Assembly: GCA_964615305.1 (NCBI GenBank)
Contig: CAZTNA010000002.1
Location: 62,001 to 126,000 of the forward strand
DNA: 64,000 nt
Reading direction: 5' to 3'
Source of the DNA: Bog-950 sp964615305
GTDB lineage: Bacteria; Bacteroidota; Bacteroidia; Chitinophagales; LD1
This document shows, one piece after another, positions 24,382 to 33,232 of the stretch (its first letter is position 1; each line of letters begins with the position of its first letter). The notes under the pieces are model-generated. The model saw only the letters and a program-made list of their open reading frames with translations. It was not told the origin of the DNA and did not search any database. A program made the position numbers and the translations under genes.

Positions 24382-27132
24382 ATGCAAATTCTGAAAAAAC
24401 AGTTAGCGCTTTTATTTATCTTTTTTGTGTTTAGTTTTTTTCGGACCTATGCCACACACTATAGAGCCGGTGAAATAATTTACAAGCTGGTGGCTGAGTT
24501 TCAGTATGAATGCAGTGTGGTTACGTATAGCAAAACCAGCAGTTTTCAAGCCGATCGCGATTTTGTTGAAATAGAATGGGGCGATGGTACAATGGATACT
24601 ATTGCACGTGTAAACGGCCCCGTAATAGGTGGCCTGCACAAAGGGGAAGAACTGGATAATGACATTAAGAAGAATATTTACGTGGGCAGACATACTTATC
24701 CGGGAGTACCTTCGCCACCCAACAGGTTCTATATAATTTCGTTCTTAGATGTAAACCGAATAGACGGAATTGCCAATATAGGAAACGGTCAGTCAGTTGA
24801 CGTGCCGTTTTACGTAGAGGATACTATCAAATTTCCAACAGATTTAGCCAACATAGGATTTAACTCTTCGCCCGAATTACTATATGCCCCTATAGATTTT
24901 GCTAATCTGAACGATACTTTTTATCATAACCCCGGAGCTTTTGACCCAGATGGTGATAGCTTGATATTTGAGTTGATGCCTTGCCTGCAGGGGCAAAGCC
25001 AAAATGTTCCTTTGTATGTTTACCCGGATGATTATTGCCAGCTGTTACAGCCCAACAACACTTTTACCATTGACAGACACACCGGGCAAATAGTGTGGGC
25101 TACACCCTGCCAGCTAGGCATATTTAATATAGCCATTCTGATACATGAATACCGAAATGGAGTAAACATGGGAACACTCATCCGCGATATGCAGATAATT
25201 GTGTTAAATGAGAATAACAATCCACCCAGGTTGACCGCAATTCGTGACACATGTATAAGAGCCGGAAGCCAGTTGAAAGCGACTGTTTCTGCCATTGATA
25301 ATATTTCACAGACAGTAGAACTAAGTGCGGTTGGTGGTCCGTTTGTGGTTACTTCTCCAGCTACATTTAATACTATTAATGGGAACCCAGCTACAGGAAC
25401 ATTTACATGGAATACCACATGTAGTCATATTCAGCGACAGCCTTATCTCGTTATATTTAAAGCTGAGGACAATTTTTCACCACCGCTTGTTGACCTTGAA
25501 ACATGGCAGATAACTGTAATTGCTCCACCACCTTTAGGCTTAACAGCCACAGTGGCCAATCAACAGGTAACACTTAACTGGGCAAACCCTTATCCGTGTG
25601 CTTCTTCACCGGATTTTAGAGGTTTTTCAGTTTGGCGTAAAACCGGATGCGATGCGTTTATACCTGACTACTGCGAAACCGGGTTAGGAGGCAGAGGATA
25701 TACAAAACTTACAACTGCCAATATTTTTACTTACACCTATTCAGATGTTACTGCTGTAGTTGGTCAACAATACAGTTACAGAATAGTTGCGCATTTCAGT
25801 AAACTGTCTCCAAATGGTTTGTTTCAGTTTGACCCAAATGAAAGTGTGCCAAGTAATGAAGTATGTGTAACTATGCCGGTAGATGTTCCTGTTATGCTGA
25901 ACGTTGATGTACAACAAACAGACGTGGTTAACGGAAAGATATTTGTGCGTTGGAGTAAACCATTGGCCGGAGGCAATAACTTAGACACTTTGATTAACCC
26001 GCCACCTTACCGTTTCGATTTGTATAGAGGAAATGGTTTTGGTTTTTCGAATCCGGTAATGGTTTACTCTACCGCAGATGCGTTGTCTTACTCAGCAATG
26101 GCTGATACTGTATTCACAGATAATTTGCTTGACACTAAAACAACACCATGGAGCTACAAAGTGTTTTTCTACAGCAATAACGACACCGTTGGAGCAACCC
26201 CTTCTGCTTCGTCTATTTTTCTTACAGTAAGTTCAAGCGACCAGTCGTTGCTATTGAGCTGGCAAGAGACAGTGCCCTGGTCTAACGATAGCTTTATTGT
26301 ATTTAAACAAAACAAATCCACCTTACTCTATGAAGAGTTAGATACGGTTTACACCCACGGAGCAGCGGATACGGGATTAATGAACGATTCTACTTACTGC
26401 TATTTTGTTAGGGGTTTTGGGCATTATGAACTCAATACCTTGCCACGGCCACTGGTAAACAATTCGCAAGAAGCATGCGGTGTGCCAATTGATACGGTGC
26501 CACCCTGTCCACCCATACTGACTGTTTCAAACGATTGCGGTCAATACACTGATAAGCCGTGGAATGCCGCACAATTTATTAACTACTTAGTTTGGACAAA
26601 TAATCAAGATCCGTGTTCTGAAGATATAGACCGGTACTATATTTATTATGGCTCTGATAGTGCTAACATGACTTTACTTGACAGCATTAGTTCTAAGGAT
26701 GATACAACTTACAATCACTTGTTAAGTGAGAGTTTGGCCGGATGTTATGCTATTCAGGCGTTGGATAGAGTAGGTAATGCAAGCCGGTTCAGTAACGTGT
26801 TCTGTATTGATAATTGTCCATACTATGTTTTACCCAACACATTTACGCCAAATGCAGATGGCCGTAATGATGTGTTTCATCCATTTAAACCGTACCGCTT
26901 TGTTCCTAAAATAGAAATGAAAATTTTTAACAGGTGGGGCGAAGAAGTTTTTAATACAGAAGACCCGGATATAAACTGGACAGGTAAAGACCAAAATGGG
27001 AAAGAAGTTAGTGAAGGCGTTTATTTGTATGCTGGTTTTTATTATGAGCAACGCTTAGCCGGCCTGGTAAAAAAACCTTTAAGTGGTGAGAAAAAAGGAG
27101 GAGGATTTATTCACCTAATTAGAAGTAAGTAG
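24382..27132 (+). CDS. T9SS surface protein with gliding motility-associated C-terminal (CHU_C) domain
   Basis: About 916 residues from ATG 24382; a TTG three codons upstream also fits. A signal peptide (MQILKKQLALLFIFFVFSFF) ends near TYATH. Beta-sandwich domains of the Ig/fibronectin type follow (for example TATVANQQVTLNWANPYPC; LLLSWQETVPWSNDSFIVF) with several paired cysteines. The C-terminus PNTFTPNADGRNDVFHPF...MKIFNRWGEEVF...WTGKDQNGKEVSEGVYLY is a classic CHU_C (T9SS type-B) sorting domain, which directs secretion and surface attachment. It is not close to sprF or porP. Its stop TAG overlaps the GTG start of the riboflavin synthase gene, so these two unrelated genes share a message. 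Confidence 0.92.
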   Translation: MQILKKQLALLFIFFVFSFFRTYATHYRAGEIIYKLVAEFQYECSVVTYSKTSSFQADRDFVEIEWGDGTMDTIARVNGPVIGGLHKGEELDNDIKKNIYVGRHTYPGVPSPPNRFYIISFLDVNRIDGIANIGNGQSVDVPFYVEDTIKFPTDLANIGFNSSPELLYAPIDFANLNDTFYHNPGAFDPDGDSLIFELMPCLQGQSQNVPLYVYPDDYCQLLQPNNTFTIDRHTGQIVWATPCQLGIFNIAILIHEYRNGVNMGTLIRDMQIIVLNENNNPPRLTAIRDTCIRAGSQLKATVSAIDNISQTVELSAVGGPFVVTSPATFNTINGNPATGTFTWNTTCSHIQRQPYLVIFKAEDNFSPPLVDLETWQITVIAPPPLGLTATVANQQVTLNWANPYPCASSPDFRGFSVWRKTGCDAFIPDYCETGLGGRGYTKLTTANIFTYTYSDVTAVVGQQYSYRIVAHFSKLSPNGLFQFDPNESVPSNEVCVTMPVDVPVMLNVDVQQTDVVNGKIFVRWSKPLAGGNNLDTLINPPPYRFDLYRGNGFGFSNPVMVYSTADALSYSAMADTVFTDNLLDTKTTPWSYKVFFYSNNDTVGATPSASSIFLTVSSSDQSLLLSWQETVPWSNDSFIVFKQNKSTLLYEELDTVYTHGAADTGLMNDSTYCYFVRGFGHYELNTLPRPLVNNSQEACGVPIDTVPPCPPILTVSNDCGQYTDKPWNAAQFINYLVWTNNQDPCSEDIDRYYIYYGSDSANMTLLDSISSKDDTTYNHLLSESLAGCYAIQALDRVGNASRFSNVFCIDNCPYYVLPNTFTPNADGRNDVFHPFKPYRFVPKIEMKIFNRWGEEVFNTEDPDINWTGKDQNGKEVSEGVYLYAGFYYEQRLAGLVKKPLSGEKKGGGFIHLIRSK

Positions 27133-27728
27133 TGTTTACAGGTATAATAGAAACTCTTGGAAAAGTAGTTGATATTAAGCTACTGAATAGCAACATTGAC
27201 TATGTTGTTTCATCCCCCGTATCAAAACATCTAAAAATAGACCAAAGTGTTTCTCATAACGGTGTTTGCCTTACAGTGGTAGATGTAAATAATGCCGGTT
27301 GGCATAGGGTAACAGCAATTGAAGAAACTCTCCGAAAAACTAATTTAAGCTTATTGCATGTGGGTGATGAGATAAACATAGAACGCTGCCTTGCAGCAAA
27401 CGGACGTTTTGACGGGCACCTTGTTCAGGGGCATGTAGATCAAACAGGTGCTTGTATTGGAGTTGAAGCCCAAAATGGCAGTTGGATTTATACTTTTAAG
27501 TACAACCCTAGTGAACAAAATATAGTAGTAGAAAAAGGATCTATTTGTGTAAATGGCATTTCACTTACAGCATTTAGCACAGCCAATGATGTGTTTTCAG
27601 TAGCCATTATTCCTTACACGCATGAGCACACGAATATAAAACAGGTAAAAGTAGGGTCACTGGTTAACTTAGAGTTTGATATTGTAGGTAAATACATAGC
27701 CCGAATTCTCGATTTAAGAGGTCGTTGA
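27132..27728 (+). CDS. ribE: Riboflavin synthase, alpha chain
   Basis: 198 residues. It dismutates two 6,7-dimethyl-8-ribityllumazine molecules into riboflavin and a pyrimidinedione. The protein starts MFTGIIETLGKV at a GTG (27132-27134), the invariant family start, even though the codon is not ATG. Two tandem lumazine-binding barrels are visible: VSHNGVCLTVVD with LAANGRFDGHLVQGHVDQTG, then VEKGSICVNGISLTAF followed by PYTHEHTNI. The first base of the GTG is the last base of the preceding stop codon. The other riboflavin genes are not in the window. Confidence 0.95.
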   Translation: MFTGIIETLGKVVDIKLLNSNIDYVVSSPVSKHLKIDQSVSHNGVCLTVVDVNNAGWHRVTAIEETLRKTNLSLLHVGDEINIERCLAANGRFDGHLVQGHVDQTGACIGVEAQNGSWIYTFKYNPSEQNIVVEKGSICVNGISLTAFSTANDVFSVAIIPYTHEHTNIKQVKVGSLVNLEFDIVGKYIARILDLRGR

Positions 27729-27730
27729 TT

Positions 27731-27814
27731 TTAAACGGGCAGAAGATAAACCATTGCCAACGCAATGACGAGTATTACAGCTACTGCTATTAATATGCTT
27801 TTGAAGATTTTCAA
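27731..27814 (-). CDS. Possible 27-residue membrane peptide (TTG start)
   Basis: On the reverse strand TTG 27814 to TAA 27731 encodes MKIFKSILIAVAVILVIALA followed by MVYLLPV, a lysine-flanked single transmembrane helix. It may be a real small membrane protein or the surviving start of a longer gene, as many Bacteroidota membrane proteins begin this way. The overlapping longer frame (27714-27914) looks unnatural. Low confidence. Confidence 0.25.
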   Translation of the reverse strand: MKIFKSILIAVAVILVIALAMVYLLPV

Positions 27815-27928
27815 TGGAGACTATTACCTTGTTTGATGTTGTAATATAGAATTTGTTTTTGCAAATTTTGAGTTTTTCCATCATTGCCATACCGGCTTTG
27901 TTTTTAACTTGCACCCGATTTTACACAA

Positions 27929-28351
27929 ATGAAAAAAGTTCATATTATATTGCTTTTACTGGTAGCAGTAGCAGTTGGAGTAATAATAGCCAATACAGGT
28001 GACTATACCACGTACGCAAATTTTATTGAAGCTAGAAAGAAAGGTAAATCAGTAAACGTAGTAGGCTACCTAGTAAAAGATAAGCCTATGGTTTATGATC
28101 CGCAAAAAGACCCTAACTACTTTTTGTTTGTGATGACAGATAAAGAGGGTAATGAATGTGAAGTAGTTTATAAGGGAGCTAAACCACAGGATTTTGAAAG
28201 AAGTGAGCAGGTAGTGGTAAAAGGCAAAATGAACGGTGAAAGATTTGCCTGTTCAGAGATTTCTATGAAATGTCCTTCTAAATATGTCAATGATGAAATT
28301 ACTCTAAAGGAAGCGCATGACGGTATGGTAACCGTAAAAAGCAATTTGTAA
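27929..28351 (+). CDS. ccmE: Cytochrome c maturation heme chaperone CcmE, CXXXY variant
   Basis: 140 residues. A single N-terminal membrane anchor (VHIILLLLVAVAVGVIIA) is followed by the OB-fold domain (NVVGYLVKDKPMVYD; CEVVYKGAKPQDFERSEQVVVKGKM). In E. coli CcmE binds heme through His130 in an HXXXY motif. Here the equivalent segment is MKCPSKYVND, that is Cys115-Pro-Ser-Lys-Tyr119, a CXXXY motif as known for CcmE of Desulfovibrio and archaea. It passes heme to the cytochrome c synthase CcmF, whose gene starts 34 bp downstream. The remaining ccm genes are not in the window. Confidence 0.88.
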   Translation: MKKVHIILLLLVAVAVGVIIANTGDYTTYANFIEARKKGKSVNVVGYLVKDKPMVYDPQKDPNYFLFVMTDKEGNECEVVYKGAKPQDFERSEQVVVKGKMNGERFACSEISMKCPSKYVNDEITLKEAHDGMVTVKSNL

Positions 28352-28385
28352 TTACACTTCAAAAGTATAGCCGGTTACGGTATAA

Positions 28386-30929
28386 ATGTTAGAATTCTTC
28401 TCTTCCCGCTTCGGATCAAACGGTTTTATTGGTGAGCATCTTTGGCTAGGGCATCTTGGGCACTGGTTTATTGTTTTGAGTTTTACCGCCTCTCTGTTGG
28501 CATTTTTAGCTTACTCAGCAGCTGAATTATCTCATAATGATGAACAGAAAGAAGATAGTTGGCGAAAGATAGCCCGTGGTGCATTTATTACTCATGGACT
28601 ATCAGTTATAGGCGTGTTTGTTTTGCTTTTTGTAATGATACTTAATCACTTTTTTGAGTATCACTACGCGTGGCGTCATTCTAGTACCGAATTGCCCATG
28701 AAGTACATTATAAGTAGTTTTTGGGAAGGACAGGAAGGCAGCTTTCTGCTTTGGGAGTTTTGGCTGGTGGTGCTGGGTTTTGTAGGAATAAAAACACTAA
28801 AGAGTTACGAAAGCCCTGTAATGGCAATCACGTCAGTTACACAGTTTTTTTTAGGAAGTATGGTGCTTGGTGTCTATATCTTTGGCCACAAAATAGGCAG
28901 CAATCCTTTTGTGCTATTGCGCAATGAAATGGCAAATGCACCTATTTTTCAACGAAGCGATTACTTACAATTTATCGAAAATGGAAACGGGCTTAACCCG
29001 CTTTTACAAAATTATTGGATGACTATTCATCCACCGGTTTTGTTTTTAGGGTTTGCATCAGTTACCATACCTTTTGCGTTTGCTGTTGGTAGTTTATTGC
29101 GCAAAGATTGGAGCGGCTGGGTAAAACCTGCATTGCCATGGACATTATTTTCCGTTGCAGTACTTGGTGCCGGAATTTTAATGGGCGGAGCATGGGCGTA
29201 TGAGTCACTTAGTTTTGGTGGCTTCTGGGCTTGGGATCCGGTTGAGAACATGAGTTTGGTGCCGTGGTTGATGGTGGTTGCAGGGTTACACACATTATTG
29301 GTGTATCGTTATACAAAACACTCACTCGTCAGCACGTATGTTTTCTTCATTCTTGCGTTTGGGTTTGTGTTGTATTCCACGTTTCTAACCCGTAGTGGGA
29401 TTTTAGGCGATACATCGGTTCATGCCTTTACTGATTTAGGCATGACAGGGCAACTTCTGCTTTACATGCTTTTCTTTTTGGTGTTGGCTTTCACGCTGTT
29501 GTTTATTCGTTTTTTCAAAAAACAAATTCCGGCACCACAGAAAGAAGAAGAATTGCTTAGCAGAGAATTTTGGATGTTTATTGGCACGTTAGTGTTGCTT
29601 CTTAGCGCTGTTCAAATGACCTTTTCTACATCAATACCTGTTTGGAATATTTTGTTTGAAGACATATTTGAAAAACTGGGATGGCAGAAACTTGCCCCGC
29701 CAGTTGATGTAATTTCGCATTACAATGGAATACAAATATTTTTTGGAATTTTACTTGGTCTTTTTACCGGCTTAGTGCAATTTTTGGCATACCGACTCGG
29801 CAAAGTTCCTGATAGTGCCAAATGGGGAACATATACATTTTTGGCGGCACTATTGATTGCTGTATTGATTGCAGTAAACCTTCAGATGCCTTTTACTCAA
29901 CAGCATGTGATTGATTTAAGCTCCATATCGCAAAACTTGTTCATCAAGTTTCCTTTTGTGAGTAGTTACTTTATGTTTTTAGCTGCTTCGGTGTATGCCA
30001 TTTTAGGAAACCTAGCCTACCTAATTGTTGTAATGAAGGGTAACTTAAAACTTACAGGTGGAAGTATTTCACACTTTGGTTTTGGAGTATTCTTGTTAGG
30101 CGTTGTTATTTCGCAAGGCGAAAAAGAGGTAATTTCTATTAACAGAACTGGTATAAATTTTGGCAAAGAGTTTAAGGATAACGAAAGGGTAGAGAACGTT
30201 TTACTGTTGCGCGATTCGGTATTACAGATGGGCGATTATCAGGTAAGTTATGTAGGCACGCGTGTAGAGAGCCCGAATAACTATTACGAAGTAAAATATG
30301 TGCATAAAGATTCTGCAACAGGAAAAATTCATGATGAGTTTACTCTATTGCCTAATGCGCAACTAAACCCGAAAATGGGCTTGCTGGCTAACCCGGATAC
30401 TAAACACTATTGGAATAAGGATGTGTTTACGCACGTTACATCAGTGCCCGACAACACAAAACTTAAAGACACTACTGTGGTGCACGAAGTAAGTGTAGGA
30501 GATAGTTTTTTTACTAAAACTTCATTGATAATAGTTGAAGCGCTGAACCCCAATCCTGCGTTACCCGATAATTTTGATAAAAGCGGCAAGTTGATGGTAG
30601 GGGCAGATGTAACTGTGATGAACGAGAGAGGAAATTCATATCCAGTTCAACCAGTTTTTGTTATTGATTTAGCAAACGGAAATTCAGTAAGCACCATACC
30701 GGCAGATGTATCAGAGTTGGGGTTAAAAATTGATTTGGTCAATATCAACCCTCAAAACAAAAGACTTACTCTAAATATTCGCGAAACCGAAAAACCGGCT
30801 GATTTCATAATTATGAAAGCTATAGTGTTTCCGTACATTAATTTAGTGTGGTTGGGGGCAATAATTACATTCCTGGGTGCACTTATTAGTATGCAACGAA
30901 GGAGAAAAGAAAATAGTTTAGCTGCTTAG
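28386..30929 (+). CDS. ccmF: Cytochrome c heme lyase CcmF (CcsA/CcmF family)
   Basis: 847 residues, polytopic. It attaches heme to apocytochrome c at the outer face of the inner membrane. The heme-handling WWD-type motif is GFWAWDPVENMSLVPWL (about residues 278-295), preceded by MTIHPPVLFLGFASVTIPFA with its conserved His and followed by LVYRYTKHSLVSTYVFF and LTRSGILGDTSVHAF. A soluble beta-rich periplasmic domain (about 590-800) precedes the last membrane helix, as in CcmF. It starts 34 bp after ccmE, in an operon. CcmH/CcmI partners are not adjacent. Confidence 0.93.
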   Translation: MLEFFSSRFGSNGFIGEHLWLGHLGHWFIVLSFTASLLAFLAYSAAELSHNDEQKEDSWRKIARGAFITHGLSVIGVFVLLFVMILNHFFEYHYAWRHSSTELPMKYIISSFWEGQEGSFLLWEFWLVVLGFVGIKTLKSYESPVMAITSVTQFFLGSMVLGVYIFGHKIGSNPFVLLRNEMANAPIFQRSDYLQFIENGNGLNPLLQNYWMTIHPPVLFLGFASVTIPFAFAVGSLLRKDWSGWVKPALPWTLFSVAVLGAGILMGGAWAYESLSFGGFWAWDPVENMSLVPWLMVVAGLHTLLVYRYTKHSLVSTYVFFILAFGFVLYSTFLTRSGILGDTSVHAFTDLGMTGQLLLYMLFFLVLAFTLLFIRFFKKQIPAPQKEEELLSREFWMFIGTLVLLLSAVQMTFSTSIPVWNILFEDIFEKLGWQKLAPPVDVISHYNGIQIFFGILLGLFTGLVQFLAYRLGKVPDSAKWGTYTFLAALLIAVLIAVNLQMPFTQQHVIDLSSISQNLFIKFPFVSSYFMFLAASVYAILGNLAYLIVVMKGNLKLTGGSISHFGFGVFLLGVVISQGEKEVISINRTGINFGKEFKDNERVENVLLLRDSVLQMGDYQVSYVGTRVESPNNYYEVKYVHKDSATGKIHDEFTLLPNAQLNPKMGLLANPDTKHYWNKDVFTHVTSVPDNTKLKDTTVVHEVSVGDSFFTKTSLIIVEALNPNPALPDNFDKSGKLMVGADVTVMNERGNSYPVQPVFVIDLANGNSVSTIPADVSELGLKIDLVNINPQNKRLTLNIRETEKPADFIIMKAIVFPYINLVWLGAIITFLGALISMQRRRKENSLAA

Positions 30930-30935
30930 ATATAA

Positions 30936-31745
30936 TTAGAACAGACCGTATAACTCAGCACGAACTTTATTAATTACTTCGCCTTGCGCTTCTTCATCTT
31001 CTGCAAAGTTTATTTGGTCAACATCAATCACAAGTAAGCGTCCTTCACTGTAATTGGATATCCATTTTTCGTAGTATTCGTTTAATCTGCGTATGTAATC
31101 GAGGCGTAAGTTATCTTCATACTCCCTGCCGCGTTTCTGAATTTGGTTAACCAAAGTAGGAACTGAAGCTTTCAGATAAATTAATAAATCGGGTGGGCGA
31201 ATTAAGCCACGTATTGTCTCATACAACTTCGTGTAGTTTTCAAAGTCGCGAGTGCTCATTAACCCCATTCCATGAAGATTGGGAGCAAATATCTGAGCAT
31301 CTTCATTTATCGTTCTATCTTGAATAACCACCTCACTGCCTTGTTGTATTTCTACAATTTGACGGAACCTGGAGTTAAGAAAATATACCTGTAGGTTAAA
31401 ACTCCACCGAGGCATGTCTTCGTAAAAGTCGTTGAGGTAAGGATTGTTTTCTACATCTTCGAACTGAGGTAGCCATGAGAAATGTTTAGCAAGTATTTTG
31501 GTAAGTGTTGTTTTTCCTGCACCGATATTGCCAGCTATTGCAATATGTTTAATGTCTTTTAAAGGTTTGGTGCTATTAGTTTTGGCTACTGGTTTATTAG
31601 CTTGTTTTACGGTTGACTTAGTTTTAGATTTTTGCTGAGGTTTTGCCACTTTCTTAGCTGCAGTTTGCGGCTTTGATTTAGAACCTGTTTTTTGTTTCAC
31701 CTGTTTTTTAGGGGCAGGTTTTTTTGCTGCTTTTTTCTTAGCCAT
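30936..31745 (-). CDS. Deoxynucleoside kinase with histone H1-like N-terminal tail
   Basis: 269 residues. Residues 66-269 are a complete dNK/dAK-family enzyme (the length of a normal family member): P-loop GNIGAGKTTLTK (residues 72-83), QDRTINEDAQIF with the Asp-Arg catalytic pair, and LIYLKASVPTLVNQIQKRGREYE with the lid arginines. It phosphorylates deoxynucleosides for salvage. The first ~64 residues are an unusual Lys/Ala/Pro/Gln-rich tail (MAKKKAAKKPAPKKQVKQKT...), like the PAKKA tails of histone H1-like bacterial proteins. There is no internal Met that could start the enzyme without the tail, so the tail appears to be translated. Confidence 0.9.
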   Translation of the reverse strand: MAKKKAAKKPAPKKQVKQKTGSKSKPQTAAKKVAKPQQKSKTKSTVKQANKPVAKTNSTKPLKDIKHIAIAGNIGAGKTTLTKILAKHFSWLPQFEDVENNPYLNDFYEDMPRWSFNLQVYFLNSRFRQIVEIQQGSEVVIQDRTINEDAQIFAPNLHGMGLMSTRDFENYTKLYETIRGLIRPPDLLIYLKASVPTLVNQIQKRGREYEDNLRLDYIRRLNEYYEKWISNYSEGRLLVIDVDQINFAEDEEAQGEVINKVRAELYGLF

Positions 31746-31831
31746 AGTTGGTGTTACTTAAGTGAATTTATGCTCAGGCCAAATAAAAGCTCCTGTGCGG
31801 TGTCAGGTCGAAAATAAAAATTGTTCAACGC

Positions 31832-32833
31832 TTAGAAACTTTTAAGCCCTATAATTTCACGAACATCTTTTAGTGTTTGCGCGGCACTATTTCGTGCTTT
31901 GCTGCCTCCATCACCCAATATTTCAAAAAGACGCTTTTCATCTGCACTCAATTCGTTGATACGATTACGAATAGGCGAAAGAAAAACTATCATATCCTCC
32001 GCCAGTTGCTTTTTCATGTCACCATATCGAATGGTACAGTCGTTATATTTTTCTTCAAAAAACTGAAAAATTTCGTTCGATGAAACAAGTTTCATGAGGT
32101 CAAAAACATTTTGAATAATCTGAGGTTTGAGGGAGTTCGGCTCTTTAGGACCGCTATCTGTTACCATCCTCATTATTTTTTTTCTGATAACATCCGGTTC
32201 ATCTTCAAGATAAATACAAGTATGGTCAGGTTTGCTTTTGCTCATTTTGCCTTCGCCATCTAAACTTGGTACGTTCACTAGTTTTTCGGCAAACGAAAAT
32301 GGTTCCGGTTCCGGAAAATAGTTGATATCATACAAATTGTTGAATCTGCGAACAAAATCTCTGCTCATTTCCACGTGCTGTTGTTGGTCTTTTCCAACCG
32401 GTACCTTTTGTGCCTTGTGTATAATAATATCTACTGTCATTAGCACGGGGTAGGTAAGCAAACCGGCATTTACATTATTGGGCTGCGTACGCGCCTTTTC
32501 TTTAAATGTAGCCTCTCTTTCTAATTCTCCTTTATAGGCAAACATGTTAAAGATGAGATACAACTCCGGTATTTGAGGTACATCACTTTGTAAAAACAAT
32601 GTGCACTTGTTTGGGTCGAGGCCACAAGCAAGATAAATGAGTGCTATGTTTTTTGATTTTTCGCGTAAGTCGGCAGCGTTAGGATGTGTAGTAAGTGAAT
32701 GATAATCTGCAACAAAAAAGTATCCGTTAAAGATGTCCTGCATCTTTACAAAATTTTGAACCGCGCCAAAATAGTTACCCAAATGCTGTTTGCCCGTTGG
32801 GCGCACTCCGCTTACTGCTATAGGTTTACTCAT
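31832..32833 (-). CDS. trpS: Tryptophan--tRNA ligase
   Basis: 333 residues, class I aminoacyl-tRNA synthetase. The ATP-binding HIGH-type motif is VRPTGKQHLGNYFGAVQNF (residues 9-28) and the KMSKS loop is GEGKMSKSKPDHTCIYLEDE. The tryptophan pocket region LTYPVLMTVDIIIHKAQKVPVGKDQQQHVEM is conserved. It is of normal length for the bacterial enzyme. It starts at ATG 32831-32833, 46 bp downstream of gatC on the same strand, so both may be co-transcribed. Confidence 0.96.
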   Translation of the reverse strand: MSKPIAVSGVRPTGKQHLGNYFGAVQNFVKMQDIFNGYFFVADYHSLTTHPNAADLREKSKNIALIYLACGLDPNKCTLFLQSDVPQIPELYLIFNMFAYKGELEREATFKEKARTQPNNVNAGLLTYPVLMTVDIIIHKAQKVPVGKDQQQHVEMSRDFVRRFNNLYDINYFPEPEPFSFAEKLVNVPSLDGEGKMSKSKPDHTCIYLEDEPDVIRKKIMRMVTDSGPKEPNSLKPQIIQNVFDLMKLVSSNEIFQFFEEKYNDCTIRYGDMKKQLAEDMIVFLSPIRNRINELSADEKRLFEILGDGGSKARNSAAQTLKDVREIIGLKSF

Positions 32834-32879
32834 TATAAGTTAAACATGTATGAATTAATACTTCAGTTTCTTTTAAGTG

Positions 32880-33170
32880 CTATTTGGAAATCACTTTAGG
32901 CACTTTAAAGTAATCGCTGTCTTTAAGAGGGGCATTTTGTAGTGCTTCAGCTTTAGAAACCTGATCAGCTACCACATCCTTACGAAGAATATTTTTTTCA
33001 TCTGTCATGTAAATAAGTGGCTCTACACCTTCAACATTAAGTTCCTCTAACTTTTCTACCAGGTCAAATATCTTCTGGAGATCTTTCTTTACAATTTCTT
33101 TTTCCTGATCAACAAATTCAAGTTTCGAAAGTTCAGCTATCCTGTCAACCAAAGCGTTATCTATCTTCAT
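32880..33170 (-). CDS. gatC: Aspartyl/glutamyl-tRNA amidotransferase subunit C
   Basis: 96 residues from MKIDNALVDRIAELSKLEFV; the frame also opens eight codons upstream, but GatC starts here. It stabilises the GatCAB complex that converts Glu-tRNA-Gln and Asp-tRNA-Asn to the amidated forms. The family layout is clear: LSKLEFVDQEKEIVKKDLQKIFDLVEKL, VEGVEPLIYMTDEKNILRKD and APLKDSDYFKVPKVISK. gatA and gatB are not adjacent. It is divergent from the ABC ATPase gene with a 62-bp gap. Confidence 0.93.
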   Translation of the reverse strand: MKIDNALVDRIAELSKLEFVDQEKEIVKKDLQKIFDLVEKLEELNVEGVEPLIYMTDEKNILRKDVVADQVSKAEALQNAPLKDSDYFKVPKVISK

Positions 33171-33232
33171 GCGTTTATTTATTTTGCAGCGCACTAAAAT
33201 AGAAATATCGAAATTTCATTGAACATTATAAG

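Noticed and set aside
27714..27914. 66-codon reverse ORF after the riboflavin synthase gene
   Set aside because: Cys/Ser-rich unnatural sequence; a frame with a clean membrane helix (27731-27814) is more plausible, though also weak.
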